Assembly: GCF_000430785.1 (NCBI RefSeq)
Contig: NZ_AUMR01000015.1
Coordinates: 1 to 64,000 of the forward strand
Direction of reading: 5' to 3'
Source: Ectobacillus panaciterrae DSM 19096
Lineage (GTDB): Bacteria > Bacillota > Bacilli > Bacillales > Bacillaceae_G
DNA: 64,000 bases
Of this stretch, positions 16,469 through 26,159 are shown piece after piece. Both the position numbers and the translations under genes were made by a program. The notes beneath the pieces are model-generated. The model saw only the letters and a program-made list of their open reading frames with translations. It searched no databases and had not been told where the DNA came from. Each line of letters starts with the position of its first letter. Position 1 is the first letter of the stretch.

Positions 16469-17455
16469 CTACACTTTCTCTGTAACTGCTTTTCCGAAAA
16501 TACCTTCCGGCTTAAAGATCAACACCATGATTAAAATTACAAATGCGAATACGTCTTTATATTCCGCGCCGAGTACGCCGCTTGACAGGGTGGAAAGATT
16601 TGCTGCAGCGAACATTTCCAATAGTCCAAGCAAGATGCCTCCGACCATGGCGCCGCGAATATTTCCGATTCCGCCGAGAACTGCCGCCGTGAATGCTTTT
16701 AATCCAAGGATAAATCCGATGTACGGGTCAATTGTTCCGTATTGTACTGCGAACAGAACGCCTGTTGCGCCGCCGAGGGCGGAGCCGATAAAGAATGTTA
16801 AGGAGATAACTTTGTTTACATTTACTGACATTAATGCTGCCGTTTCACGATCCTGTGCTACTGCGCGCATCGCCATGCCCCATTTTGTCCGGTTCACGAA
16901 GAAATCCAGAGCGAACATCATGATAATAGCAATAACAATGAGAATAATAGAAGATGACTTCAGTTGCGCGTTGTTGAACTTCGATAAGAGTGACGATGTT
17001 TGAATAGTAACTTGATCTGTGAATAAGCTTGGACCAGTGATAATATAGTTGCCTTTTTTCAATTCTGTAATAAAGCGAACGAGATCCTGAAGCAAAAACG
17101 ATACCCCGATTGCAGTGATTAAAGTGATTAGCTTCGGAGCCTTTCGCAGCGGACGATAAGCCACCCTCTCAATTCCCATTCCCAGAAACCCAGTCAGCGC
17201 CGAAGTAACTACCAATACAAGAATAAGAGCTAACAATGCCGGCATCGCTCCCATCCAGCCAAGTCCAGTCAACATAAGAAAGATGGCGGTTCCGATAAAA
17301 GCTCCCGTCATGAAAATTTCACCGTGTGCGAAGTTAATGAGCTCCAAGATACCGTATACCATCGTGTAGCCGAGAGCTACAATGGCATATACCGCACCCA
17401 GCGTCAATCCATCCACCAATACTTGCGGTAAAGTGTGCAAAATTTCTGATAGCAT
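16469..17455 (-). CDS. livH: Branched-chain amino acid ABC transporter permease LivH
   Basis: 328 aa, about eight membrane helices, with the LivH hallmark VALGYTMVYGILELINFAHGEI near residue 25-46 and GILLGLLEMFAA toward the end. It forms the membrane channel with LivM. Separated from livK by about 375 bases that hold a terminator and an inverted repeat, so the permease/ATPase genes may be expressed partly by read-through or from their own promoter. Confidence 0.94.
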   Translation of the reverse strand: MLSEILHTLPQVLVDGLTLGAVYAIVALGYTMVYGILELINFAHGEIFMTGAFIGTAIFLMLTGLGWMGAMPALLALILVLVVTSALTGFLGMGIERVAYRPLRKAPKLITLITAIGVSFLLQDLVRFITELKKGNYIITGPSLFTDQVTIQTSSLLSKFNNAQLKSSSIILIVIAIIMMFALDFFVNRTKWGMAMRAVAQDRETAALMSVNVNKVISLTFFIGSALGGATGVLFAVQYGTIDPYIGFILGLKAFTAAVLGGIGNIRGAMVGGILLGLLEMFAAANLSTLSSGVLGAEYKDVFAFVILIMVLIFKPEGIFGKAVTEKV

Positions 17456-17609
17456 GCCTTTCCCTCACTTTCATTTTCTTTTATGAACCTGTAGACACCC
17501 TCCAAATGATTCCTTTTTCTTTCTCGCTATTCTCAAGCATGGATTCATCCCGTAATGATTACTATGGTGAAGACTTTGCTCTATGTAACCACCATCCTTT
17601 TCTAAAAAT

Positions 17610-17632
17610 TTAGAATATTTATAATATTCTAA
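17610..17632. promoter_or_regulatory. Candidate operator upstream of livH
   Basis: TTAGAATATT and AATATTCTAA form a perfect 10-bp inverted repeat with a 3-base spacer. It lies 155-177 bases before livH. The right arm runs into AAGAAAAT, which loosely resembles a CodY box, but the binder is unknown. Confidence 0.5.
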
Positions 17633-17792
17633 GAAAATAATAAGGAAAACTTCGACAATTGACAACTGTTTTCTCAAAAGGGATTTCGACAAAAACAGGA
17701 ATTGACATCAAGTGTTTGTCGAAGATATAAACAATAAACAGAATGGTGAATAAAATATTTACCCGTTGTTCTGCAAATATAATATTTTATGC

Positions 17793-17825
17793 AAAAAAAC
17801 AGGTACGAGGCAGCACCCCGTACCT
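17793..17825 (-). terminator. Terminator after livK
   Basis: GGTACG and CGTACC arms, followed on the minus strand by TGTTTTTTT, seven bases beyond the livK stop. Confidence 0.75.
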
Positions 17826-17831
17826 TCTGCA

Positions 17832-19040
17832 CTATTTGTTCTCAATTTCCCCTTCTTCCCTGCCAGGGTACTTTTGCTCGTCAAACTTATAGATATATAC
17901 TTTGGAGTATTTGTTGTCGCCTTTCGCGTCGAATGCAACCTTCGTTACAGCACCTTGGTAGTTTGCAGTTTTGCGGACAGAATCACGCACTTGCTCACGT
18001 GAAGGAAGCTTGTTGCCGTTAGATTTAATCGCGGACTTCACGCCTTCTAACAATACGCCAGCTGCATCGTAACCGTAAGCGGAGTAGCCTTCTACATCTT
18101 TATTGAACTTCTTCTTGTATGTTTCAGCAAATTTCTTTCCGTTTTCCGTTTTCATTGGGTCCGCTGCGATAGATGTGTAATATGTATTCTTGATTGTAGT
18201 TCCCGCAATTTCTACAAGTGTAGAAGAGTCAATACCGTCTCCTCCCATAATTGGAATGTTCAAGCCTTTATCACGCGCTTGTTTCACAATTAAGCCAGCT
18301 TCAGCATAAAGGCCACCGAAGTAGATTAAGTCAGGCTTTTTCGCCAGCACTTTATTCAGTACGCCGTTGAAATCCTTCTCGCCGACAGTAATGGATTCAT
18401 GACCTAATACCTTGCCGCCTTCTTTTTCTACAGCTTGCTCAAATGCTTTTGCTAAGCCTGTGCCGTAAGCTGTTTTATCATCAATAACGAAAATATTTTT
18501 CGCGTTTAACGTTTTCAGCGCGTATTCCGCTCCTGCAGGTCCTTGGAAGTCATCGCGTGCACAAATACGGTTTACAACCTTTAAATTGCGGTCTGTTACA
18601 TCTGTTGCTGTATTTACCGGAGATACCATTGTAAGGTTGTTCTTTTCATATACTTCTGAAGATGGAATTGCTACACCTGAGTTCAAGTGCCCGACAACGC
18701 CGAGAACGTCTTTATCTGCTCCGATAAGCTGCGCATTCGCAACCCCTTTTTTCGGATCTGCCTGATCGTCATAAGGAACGAGCTGCAGGTCAAAACCAAG
18801 CTTTTTGAATTCTTCCTTTTGCTCCTCTAGCTTCAGCTGAGCACCTAGCTTAATAGCTTCCCCCTGCGTTGCGGAGGCTCCGGAAAGCGGGGATTGTGTC
18901 ACGATTTTAATAACCTTGCCGCCACCGCCATCAGACGTTGTTCCAGATGTTTGCTGCGATTTGTTGCCGCTGCAGCCTGCTAAGATGCCGAATACAAGCG
19001 ACGTAGACAAGACTAGTGCCATTCCTTTTTTTAATACCAA
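17832..19040 (-). CDS. livK: Branched-chain amino acid ABC transporter substrate-binding lipoprotein
   Basis: 402 aa. It has an N-terminal lipoprotein signal with lipobox LAGC (Cys23). The periplasmic-binding-fold body has family marks (LSGASATQGEAIKLGAQL, GHLNSGVAIPSSEVYE, YFGGLYAEAGLIVKQA, GYSAYGYDAAGVLLEGVK). It captures branched-chain amino acids outside the membrane and hands them to LivHM. I use the TTG at 19040 as start because GAGGAGGG lies eight bases upstream and the alternative ATG seven codons in would cut the signal peptide. It is first in the liv operon and followed by its own terminator. Confidence 0.94.
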   Translation of the reverse strand: MVLKKGMALVLSTSLVFGILAGCSGNKSQQTSGTTSDGGGGKVIKIVTQSPLSGASATQGEAIKLGAQLKLEEQKEEFKKLGFDLQLVPYDDQADPKKGVANAQLIGADKDVLGVVGHLNSGVAIPSSEVYEKNNLTMVSPVNTATDVTDRNLKVVNRICARDDFQGPAGAEYALKTLNAKNIFVIDDKTAYGTGLAKAFEQAVEKEGGKVLGHESITVGEKDFNGVLNKVLAKKPDLIYFGGLYAEAGLIVKQARDKGLNIPIMGGDGIDSSTLVEIAGTTIKNTYYTSIAADPMKTENGKKFAETYKKKFNKDVEGYSAYGYDAAGVLLEGVKSAIKSNGNKLPSREQVRDSVRKTANYQGAVTKVAFDAKGDNKYSKVYIYKFDEQKYPGREEGEIENK

Positions 19041-19711
19041 TTAAATTCCCTCCTCGTTTTTTAAATTTTTTAAATATTTAGTTAAATCATAATCGAAGAA
19101 GTTATATTGTACAATCCTATATTTTTATACAAATTTAGACACTCGGTAAATGAAATAACAAAAAAATTCATTAATAGCCCTGCAGAAAAAGCAATAGAAA
19201 GCTCTTTCAATTATTATAATTTCAAAAGCTTTTTGAGCTTCCGTATTCATTTTCTATTTTATAGTGATACACGGATTTTTAATTCGTTCTACAATCATAA
19301 TCGATCTCTAGCATCACGCTTTAAACACCCTTCGCTGATTTTGGTCGTAGTTTTATGGATTGCTTTGCTTGCCGGTTTTGCAGCAGGTGCATCTTTTGTA
19401 TAAATAATATTCATATAAGATTATTTTCAAGTTCTTTGTTGTTTACAGACATAGCTTTATAATGGGCCGCTTCCGCCCTTTCATTCACTCACTTTCACAA
19501 ACGATTGATTCGTTAGCATTATAGCCTAATGTTTCCACCCCTTTATTAAAGAAGATTGTTATGTATGACATAGTTATACTATTTATAACGATAAAATGCA
19601 CCTAGAATGTAAGAAAATCTAACATGTTTTTCACTAGAATACGTTGCCTCACAAAACAACTCTAGTGAAAAGAAGATGAATGGAATGTAAGGAGGGGCCT
19701 TTTTCTCACAG
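19041..19711. other. Intergenic region before livK; no firm gene
   Basis: The only open frame of note (19107-19403, plus) ends in a hydrophobic stretch (SLILVVVLWIALLAGFAAGASFV) that recalls short YjcZ-like peptides. It has no ribosome binding site and an improbable N-terminal half, so I do not call it. The livK promoter must lie in the first 100 bases. Confidence 0.4.
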
Positions 19712-19744
19712 AAAAGCACCCATTGGGTATCCAATGGGTGCTTC
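19712..19744 (-). terminator. Terminator of parC
   Basis: AAGCACCCATTGG and CCAATGGGTGCTT form a 13-bp stem beyond the parC stop. Confidence 0.8.
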
Positions 19745-19750
19745 AATTCA

Positions 19751-22174
19751 CTATCCTTCTGTCTTTTGTTCCTTCCATACCTCAACGACATTTCCTGAGC
19801 TGCTCGTATCAATGAGCGGACTTCCGTTGCTGTATCGATCTCTTGGCTTTAATGAACTTGGATCAATGACTTCCAATGCGTTCTTTTCTGATTTTGCGTA
19901 CAGAATATGCTGTTCGCTTATCGCCTCTGCACCGACGATACGGTATGGGTTTGTTTTAACTTCCTTAAAAATGAGATGTCCGCGCTTCGCACGATTCGAT
20001 AGGTCTATTTCTTTTGCATGCATTTTTTTCACTGCGCCACGCTGGGTCACGACAAGCAATGCGTCTGCATCAGTTACTGTCAGCCCTTTTACGACGTAAT
20101 CGCCGTCTTTTAAATTAATGCCTTTTACGCCTGCGGCACGGACACCAATCGGGCTCACTTCTTCTTCTTTAAAGCGAAGAGCATATGCCATGTGCGTCAT
20201 AAGTATGATATCCTGCGTGCCGTCCGTAGTCATAATATCAATGACTTCATCATCACCCTTAACGTTAATTGCGACTAATGAGCGGGAATAACGTTGTACT
20301 TTGTATTGCTTCAGCTCTGTTTTCTTGATCATGCCGTTTTTTGTGACAAAAAACAAGAAACGGTTGTCTTCTTCAAAGTTTTTCACATCGATTGCCGTTA
20401 GGAGCTCTTCATCTCGATCGAGCGTCACAATGTTCGCAATGTATTGGCCGAGATCTTTCCAGCGAATGTCCGGCATTTCGTAAACCGGTAAATAAATATA
20501 GTTTCCTTTGTTCGTAAACAAGAGAAGAGTATCGGTTGTATTAATATCAAAACGGGCAAGCAAACGGTCGCCTTCTTTCATGCCGAAGTCTTTTCCGTTC
20601 GATGCGTTGTAAGAACGCCAGCTAGTACGCTTTACATATCCTTCTTTTGTTACCGTTACAATTACATCTTCTTGCGGAATCATGACTTCCATATCGATCT
20701 TAATATCTTGAATTTCGTGCTCAACAACCGTACGGCGCACATCGCTGTATGTTTTTTTCACGCGCTTCAAGTCTGTTTTGATGACTTGCAGCAGCTTCTT
20801 CTCGCTGCCTAAGATCGCTTGCAGCTCTTGAATTTTCTTATTCAGCTCTTCCGCTTCTTTTTGAAGAGCCGTAATGTCCGTATTCGTCAATCGGTACAGC
20901 TGCAAGGAAACAATCGCTTCCGCTTGCGGCTCCGTGAATGCGAACTTGGCAATTAAATTATCCTTCGCGTCGCGTTTATCTTTAGAAGCGCGAATTGTTG
21001 TGATAACTTCGTCCAAAATAGATAAGGCCTTCATTAAACCTTCAACAATATGCTGGCGGTCCTGCGCTTTTTTCAGTTCATATTCGGAACGGTTCGTCAC
21101 AACTTCTTTTTGGTGACTGATATACGCATCCAATATTTGCGGCAGGCTCATCAACTTCGGACGGCGATTGTGAATCGCCACCATGTTGAAATTGTATGGA
21201 ATTTGCAAGTCTGTCGCTTTGTATAAGTAATTTAAGATGCCTTCTGCGTTTGCATCCTTTTTCAGCTCGATCACAATGCGCAGTCCTGTACGATCTGTTT
21301 CGTCGCGCACTTCTGCGATGCCGTCGAGCTTCTTCTCGATGCGCAAATCGTCGATTTTCTTTACAAGATTTGCTTTGTTGACCTCGTACGGAATTTCTGT
21401 GATGACAATTTGTTGTCTGCCGACGCGCATGTCTTCAATCGCCGCTTTGCCGCGGATAATAATTTTGCCGCGGCCTGTTTCATAGGCGCGCTTGATGCCG
21501 TCAATGCCTTGAATGATGCCGCCTGTCGGAAAATCAGGTCCGCTGATTACTTGCAGCAGATCATCTACCGTGCACTCCGCATTATCAATACGCATAATTG
21601 CCGCATCGATTACTTCGCCAAGGTGATGGGGCGGAATTTCTGTCGCGTATCCTGCGGAAATTCCCGTCGATCCGTTGACAAGAAGGTTCGGGAAGCTTGC
21701 CGGTAAAACGATCGGCTCTTCGCTCGTATCGTCAAAGTTCGGTACGAACTCGACCGTATTCTTCTCAATATCGCGAAGCAATTCAGAAGCAATCGGCGAA
21801 AGACGCGCTTCTGTATAACGCATCGCTGCAGCCGGATCGCCATCGATGCTTCCATTGTTCCCGTGCATTTCTACGAGAACATTGCGCACCTTCCATGTTT
21901 GGCTGAGGCGTACCATCGCTTCATACACGGACGAATCGCCGTGCGGATGATAGTTGCCGATTACGTTCCCGACCGTTTTTGCAGCTTTTCGAAACGGCTT
22001 GTCATGCACGTTCCCTTCCACGTACATGGAATACAAAATACGGCGCTGCACCGGCTTTAAGCCATCGCGCGCATCCGGCAATGCACGATCTTGAATAATA
22101 TATTTACTGTACCGGCCAAAGCGGTCGCCAATCACATCTTCAAGAGGCAGATCGTGAAACTTCTCTGCTTGCAT
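19751..22174 (-). CDS. parC: DNA topoisomerase IV subunit A
   Basis: 807 aa, typical Gram-positive ParC/GrlA. The breakage-reunion domain has PDARDGLKPVQRRIL, the quinolone-region motif HPHGDSSVYEA (Ser81, Glu85, the wild-type residues) and catalytic Tyr120 in AAMRYTEARLS. A coiled-coil/tower segment and six-bladed C-terminal beta-pinwheel follow. With ParE it decatenates daughter chromosomes and relaxes supercoils. It begins one base after the parE stop, so the two are one operon. This is the end of the conserved yneT-parE-parC order. Confidence 0.97.
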   Translation of the reverse strand: MQAEKFHDLPLEDVIGDRFGRYSKYIIQDRALPDARDGLKPVQRRILYSMYVEGNVHDKPFRKAAKTVGNVIGNYHPHGDSSVYEAMVRLSQTWKVRNVLVEMHGNNGSIDGDPAAAMRYTEARLSPIASELLRDIEKNTVEFVPNFDDTSEEPIVLPASFPNLLVNGSTGISAGYATEIPPHHLGEVIDAAIMRIDNAECTVDDLLQVISGPDFPTGGIIQGIDGIKRAYETGRGKIIIRGKAAIEDMRVGRQQIVITEIPYEVNKANLVKKIDDLRIEKKLDGIAEVRDETDRTGLRIVIELKKDANAEGILNYLYKATDLQIPYNFNMVAIHNRRPKLMSLPQILDAYISHQKEVVTNRSEYELKKAQDRQHIVEGLMKALSILDEVITTIRASKDKRDAKDNLIAKFAFTEPQAEAIVSLQLYRLTNTDITALQKEAEELNKKIQELQAILGSEKKLLQVIKTDLKRVKKTYSDVRRTVVEHEIQDIKIDMEVMIPQEDVIVTVTKEGYVKRTSWRSYNASNGKDFGMKEGDRLLARFDINTTDTLLLFTNKGNYIYLPVYEMPDIRWKDLGQYIANIVTLDRDEELLTAIDVKNFEEDNRFLFFVTKNGMIKKTELKQYKVQRYSRSLVAINVKGDDEVIDIMTTDGTQDIILMTHMAYALRFKEEEVSPIGVRAAGVKGINLKDGDYVVKGLTVTDADALLVVTQRGAVKKMHAKEIDLSNRAKRGHLIFKEVKTNPYRIVGAEAISEQHILYAKSEKNALEVIDPSSLKPRDRYSNGSPLIDTSSSGNVVEVWKEQKTEG

Positions 22175-22175
22175 G

Positions 22176-24131
22176 CTACTCCACCTCCGTTGAAATCATT
22201 TCATTTTCTAAAATATTTCCTTCTTCCTGCAGACCGAACTGTACATTGCGCTCAATCCATTTGCGGCGCGGCTCTACTTTATCGCCCATCAATGTTGTCA
22301 CACGGCGCTCGGCACGGGCTGCATCATCGATTTTGACGCGGATCAACGTTCTTGTCTCCGGATCCATCGTCGTTTCCCATAATTGGTCAGCGTTCATTTC
22401 GCCAAGACCTTTATAGCGCTGAATTGTATAGCCTTTTCCTACCTTTTTCGTTACTGTTTGCAGCTCTTCATCAGACCATGCATATTCGATTACTTCCTTC
22501 TTGCCTGTTCCTTTGCTTACTTTATAAAGAGGCGGAAGCGCGATGAACACTTTGCCAGCTTCAATAAGCGGCTTCATGTAGCGATAGAAGAATGTAAGCA
22601 AAAGCACTTGGATATGCGCTCCGTCCGTATCGGCATCTGTCATGATTATCACTTTGTCATAGTTGATATCTTCAACCAAAAATTCCGGTCCGACCCCGCC
22701 GCCGATCGCATGAATAATCGTATTGATTTCCTCATTTTTAAAGATATCGGCAAGCTTAGCTTTTTCTGTGTTGATGACCTTACCGCGAAGCGGCAGCACC
22801 GCTTGAAAGCGTCGATCGCGCCCTTGCTTGGCAGATCCGCCTGCGGAATCCCCCTCTACAAGGTACAATTCGTTTTTCTGCGGATTGCGCGACTGTGCCG
22901 GTGTCAGCTTGCCGCTTAAAGAAGCTTCGGAGCGCTTTTTCTTTTTGCCGCTTCGCGCTTCTTCACGCGCTTTTCGCGCCGCTTCTCTTGCCTGAAACGC
23001 TTTGATTGCTTTTTTCACTAAAAGAGTTGCGGCATCCGGATTTTCTTCAAGGAAATATGCCAAATTTTCGGACACAATGGCATCAACTGCCGAACGTGCC
23101 TCGCTCGTTCCAAGTTTTCCTTTCGTTTGTCCCTCAAACTGCAGCAAGTCTTCTGGAATGCGCACAGACACAATAGTTGATATTCCCTCGCGAATGTCGC
23201 TGCCGTCCAGATTTTTATCTTTATCCTTTAACAAGCTGATTTTGCGCGCATATTCGTTAAATACGCGCGTCATCGCTGTTTTAAAGCCGGCTTCATGCGT
23301 TCCGCCGTCCTTTGTCCGCACGTTGTTTACGAACGATAAAATATTTTCGGAATAGCCGTCGTTGAATTGGAATGCAAGCTCCGCTTCAATGCCGTTTTGC
23401 TCTCCTTCAAAATATACGACGGAATGAAGCGAATCCTTTTCTTCGTTCAAGTACGAAACAAATGCTTCAATTCCCGTTTCATAGTGAAATACATCTTCTA
23501 AATCGCTGCGTTCATCCTTTAATACAATTTTCATTCCCTTTAATAAAAAGGCAGATTCGCGCAAGCGTTCGCTTAATGTCTCATAGTTATAATTCGTTGT
23601 ACTGAAAATCGTCTGATCCGGCTTGAAGTGAATCGTCGTTCCCGTTTGTCTTGTCGTTCCCGTTTTCTCAAGCGTTGTAGCCGGTTTTCCTCCGTTTTCA
23701 AAGCGCTGTTCATACACATAGCCGTCGCGCTTGATGGTAACGACGAGCCACTCGGAAAGAGCATTTACAACAGATGCCCCTACGCCGTGCAATCCCCCGC
23801 TCGTTTTATATCCGCCTTGCCCGAACTTTCCGCCCGCATGGAGAACTGTAAGAATGACCTCCGGTGTAGGTTTTCCCATTTTGTGCATACCCGTAGGCAT
23901 TCCGCGCCCTTTGTCGTGCACACTTATGCTGTTATCTTTATGTATAATGACTTTGATTTCGTCGCCAAAGCCTGCTAAAGCTTCATCGACCGAGTTATCG
24001 ACGATTTCGTATACTAAGTGATGCAATCCTCGGCTGTCCGTGCTTCCGATGTACATACCCGGACGCTTCCTGACGGCTTCCAATCCTTCAAGCACCTGAA
24101 TCGCATCTTCGTTATATTGTATTTGTGCCAA
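22176..24131 (-). CDS. parE: DNA topoisomerase IV subunit B
   Basis: 651 aa. I choose the TTG at 24131 as start: GGAGGAAGGGAG lies eight bases before it, and the protein then begins MAQIQYNEDAIQVLEGLEAVRKRPGMYIG, the normal ParE N-terminus. The GHKL ATPase domain has EIVDNSVDEALAG and GRGMPTGMH; the Toprim region has EGDSAGG and DADTDGAHI (metal site). It supplies ATP hydrolysis for strand passage with ParC, encoded directly downstream. Confidence 0.97.
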   Translation of the reverse strand: MAQIQYNEDAIQVLEGLEAVRKRPGMYIGSTDSRGLHHLVYEIVDNSVDEALAGFGDEIKVIIHKDNSISVHDKGRGMPTGMHKMGKPTPEVILTVLHAGGKFGQGGYKTSGGLHGVGASVVNALSEWLVVTIKRDGYVYEQRFENGGKPATTLEKTGTTRQTGTTIHFKPDQTIFSTTNYNYETLSERLRESAFLLKGMKIVLKDERSDLEDVFHYETGIEAFVSYLNEEKDSLHSVVYFEGEQNGIEAELAFQFNDGYSENILSFVNNVRTKDGGTHEAGFKTAMTRVFNEYARKISLLKDKDKNLDGSDIREGISTIVSVRIPEDLLQFEGQTKGKLGTSEARSAVDAIVSENLAYFLEENPDAATLLVKKAIKAFQAREAARKAREEARSGKKKKRSEASLSGKLTPAQSRNPQKNELYLVEGDSAGGSAKQGRDRRFQAVLPLRGKVINTEKAKLADIFKNEEINTIIHAIGGGVGPEFLVEDINYDKVIIMTDADTDGAHIQVLLLTFFYRYMKPLIEAGKVFIALPPLYKVSKGTGKKEVIEYAWSDEELQTVTKKVGKGYTIQRYKGLGEMNADQLWETTMDPETRTLIRVKIDDAARAERRVTTLMGDKVEPRRKWIERNVQFGLQEEGNILENEMISTEVE

Positions 24132-24241
24132 AGCGCTTACTCCCTTCCTCCGAACAAACAGAACGTATGTTTCCGTTATAGCATACCGCACCGTCCTAAT
24201 TTTGGCAAGCACGCGTAGTATGTATTATACAAGATTGAACA

Positions 24242-24268
24242 GAAAAATCCTTGTTGGCAACAAGGATT
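24242..24268 (-). terminator. Terminator of the CoA-binding-protein unit
   Basis: AATCCTTGTTG and CAACAAGGATT form an 11-bp stem, followed on the minus strand by a T run. It separates the upstream minus-strand genes from parE. Confidence 0.75.
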
Positions 24269-24349
24269 CCTCTAAGCTACTATTTCAAAAAAAGAAAGGT
24301 TTGTCAATGGCATCTGCCCTCTAATCCTTGAAGCAGCAAGCTTTTCTCT

Positions 24350-24439
24350 TCACATCAGCTTCCAAATCACCCAAATAATAAATATCCAAAAAGGCGTGAC
24401 AAGAAGCAGTCCCCATAAACAGCCGCGAAAAAAATTCAC
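24350..24439 (-). CDS. Putative 29-aa membrane peptide
   Basis: GTG start with GATGAGGTG seven bases upstream. The product starts MNFFRGCLWGLLLVTPFW and ends in Trp/Ile-rich hydrophobic sequence with Lys near the C-terminus: one membrane helix with a positively charged N-terminus. It lies 14 bases after the CoA-binding-protein gene and before a terminator, so it would be translated from that transcript. It is below the size cut-off of most gene finders and no function is known to me. Confidence 0.5.
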   Translation of the reverse strand: MNFFRGCLWGLLLVTPFWIFIIWVIWKLM

Positions 24440-24453
24440 GCCGAACACCTCAT

Positions 24454-24864
24454 CTATCTCGTTAAAGCGTGCTCTACTTTGATGCAGCGGTCCATAATGA
24501 CAGTATATCCTTTTTCCTTTAAAAATTCGTATGTAGCCTCATCCTGCAAGCCAAGCTGCGCCCAAAACACATCAGCATCGATTTGTACAAACTCCTGCGC
24601 CACGTCCATTAAAAATTCAGAGCGCCGGAATACATTGACAATGTCCACATGCCCTTCAATTTCTTTTAATGTTTTCACCGCTTTTTTGCCAAGAATATAA
24701 TCCGCCTTCGGATTTACCGGAATAATTTCATACCCAGCATCCTGCATAGCTTTTGATACCATATAAGATGTTCTTTCCGGATTGTCAGACAGTCCCACCA
24801 CTGCAATCGTTTTGCTCTTTTTCAAAATTTGACCGATTTCCTCGCGTGTCGGATTTTGCATCAT
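24454..24864 (-). CDS. yneT: CoA-binding domain protein (YneT/YccU type)
   Basis: 136 aa, a single Rossmann CoA-binding domain: TIAVVGLSDNPERTSYMVSKAMQDAGY (about 18-44), NPKADYILGKKAV and EFVQIDADVFWAQLGLQDEATYEF. Proteins of this kind bind CoA or acyl-CoA, but their cellular role is not settled. AAGGAGGG precedes tandem ATGs. In Bacillus subtilis the gene also lies between plsY and parE, which supports the assignment. Confidence 0.88.
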   Translation of the reverse strand: MMQNPTREEIGQILKKSKTIAVVGLSDNPERTSYMVSKAMQDAGYEIIPVNPKADYILGKKAVKTLKEIEGHVDIVNVFRRSEFLMDVAQEFVQIDADVFWAQLGLQDEATYEFLKEKGYTVIMDRCIKVEHALTR

Positions 24865-24896
24865 AATCCCTCCTTATTCAAAGTATAACGAAAGGA

Positions 24897-24926
24897 GAAG
24901 AGCTCTTTCAACAGAAAGAGCTCTTT
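24897..24926. terminator. Dyad terminator at the htrA end
   Basis: AAGAGCTCTTTC and GAAAGAGCTCTT form a 12-bp stem directly beyond the htrA stop. The T run is better on the plus side. Confidence 0.6.
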
Positions 24927-26110
24927 TAATTTGCACTCGCATCAAGCGATACTGTTTTTTCTTGCTTTTGACCGCCGCGATAGAACGTAATTGTAATGTT
25001 ATCGCCGATTTTTTTCTTTTCATACAAGTACTGGCGGAATTGCAACGCATTGTCGATTTTTTGGCCGTCTAACGCTACGATGAGATCCAGTTCCTTAAGG
25101 CCTGCCTTCTCTGCCGGTGAATTCGACGTAACCGCCATGACGATAACTCCGCTCGTTACATCTTTCGGAAGTTGTAATTGATTCAATGCATAGCTCTGCA
25201 CTTCATCTAATGATTTCAGCTGTATGCCCATAAACGGACGTTGTACTTTACCATACTGTTCTATAGAATCTAAAACAGGCTTCGCGACATTAATCGGAAT
25301 CGCAAACCCAATTCCTTCAACAGCCTGTTGCGCGATTTTACTGGAGTTGATGCCGATCACTTCTCCGTTCGTATTCAACAATGCACCGCCGCTGTTGCCG
25401 GGATTAATAGATGCATCTGTCTGAATCACCTGCGCCTGCCAGTCCGGACTGCCGTCTTGGTTGATATCTACTGGAATTTCACGATCCTTGCTGCTGATAA
25501 TACCCTCTGTTACTGTTCCGGCAAAGCCAAGCGGGCTTCCGATTGCGATCGCTGTTTCTCCGGCACGGATTTTATCGGAGTCCCCGAGTGTTGCAATTTT
25601 CGTAATTGTACTTCCATCTACTTCTAATACAGCTAAATCAAGCAAAGGGTCGGTTCCGACAAGTTTCGCTTGCAGCTTTTTCCCGCTGCTTAAGACGACT
25701 TCCAGTTGCTTTTCACCTTCAACAACGTGATTGTTCGTCACAATCAGCGCTTTATTTCCCACTTTTTTATAAATAACACCTGAACCAGTTCCAGCCTGTT
25801 GCACTTTATTAGAAAGCGGATCTGAACTTTGATAGTTATTAACACTCACAACAGCTTCCTTCGCGCCTTGCACCATACCGGCAATATCTGTTGATTTCAT
25901 ACTTTGCACGACCGGAACAACAGTACCTTCGCTTTGCTGCACTTTTTGAACGGCAGTCTGACCTTGCAGCGCAGGGATATACGAACCGGCTGCTGTAACT
26001 GTAACCGCACCGATCACCGCACCGATAAGACCTGTGAAAAAGTATCCTTTTTTGCCGCGTACTTTTCGCTCCTCATGTCTTGTCACATCTGTTTCATCAT
26101 AATATCCCAT
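24926..26110 (-). CDS. HtrA/DegP-type membrane-anchored serine protease
   Basis: 394 aa. A basic cytoplasmic N-terminus and one membrane anchor (about 23-45) precede a trypsin-like domain with the catalytic triad His128 (TNNHVVEG), Asp158 (LLDLAVLEV) and Ser240 (NPGNSGGALL). A C-terminal PDZ domain spans about 285-385. It degrades or refolds misfolded proteins at the outer face of the membrane. The upstream region has three 11-bp-phased direct repeats (26160-26186) of the kind bound by OmpR-family regulators, and an OmpR-family regulator gene is directly upstream, suggesting CssR-like stress control. Which of the Bacillus paralogues (HtrA, HtrB, YyxA) is orthologous is not clear. Confidence 0.93.
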   Translation of the reverse strand: MGYYDETDVTRHEERKVRGKKGYFFTGLIGAVIGAVTVTAAGSYIPALQGQTAVQKVQQSEGTVVPVVQSMKSTDIAGMVQGAKEAVVSVNNYQSSDPLSNKVQQAGTGSGVIYKKVGNKALIVTNNHVVEGEKQLEVVLSSGKKLQAKLVGTDPLLDLAVLEVDGSTITKIATLGDSDKIRAGETAIAIGSPLGFAGTVTEGIISSKDREIPVDINQDGSPDWQAQVIQTDASINPGNSGGALLNTNGEVIGINSSKIAQQAVEGIGFAIPINVAKPVLDSIEQYGKVQRPFMGIQLKSLDEVQSYALNQLQLPKDVTSGVIVMAVTSNSPAEKAGLKELDLIVALDGQKIDNALQFRQYLYEKKKIGDNITITFYRGGQKQEKTVSLDASAN

Positions 26111-26159
26111 TCGTCTGGCCCCTCTCTGTTTCTTGATAGACCCAGTGTAATATGCCGCT

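Larger units (their letters stand above)
17456..17831. other. livK-livH intergenic region
   Basis: No gene seen in 376 bases. It contains the terminator of livK (17793-17825) and a 23-bp palindrome (17610-17632), described separately. It probably sets the ratio of binding protein to permease. Confidence 0.6.

Noticed and set aside
17456-17831. T-box or other leader in front of livH
   Set aside because: No T-box core (AGGGUGGNACCGCG) or specifier stem is present; only the livK terminator and a palindrome are seen.
19107-19403. 98-aa frame ending in a YjcZ-like hydrophobic tail
   Set aside because: No ribosome binding site, and the first two thirds are low-quality sequence without a plausible start near the hydrophobic part.
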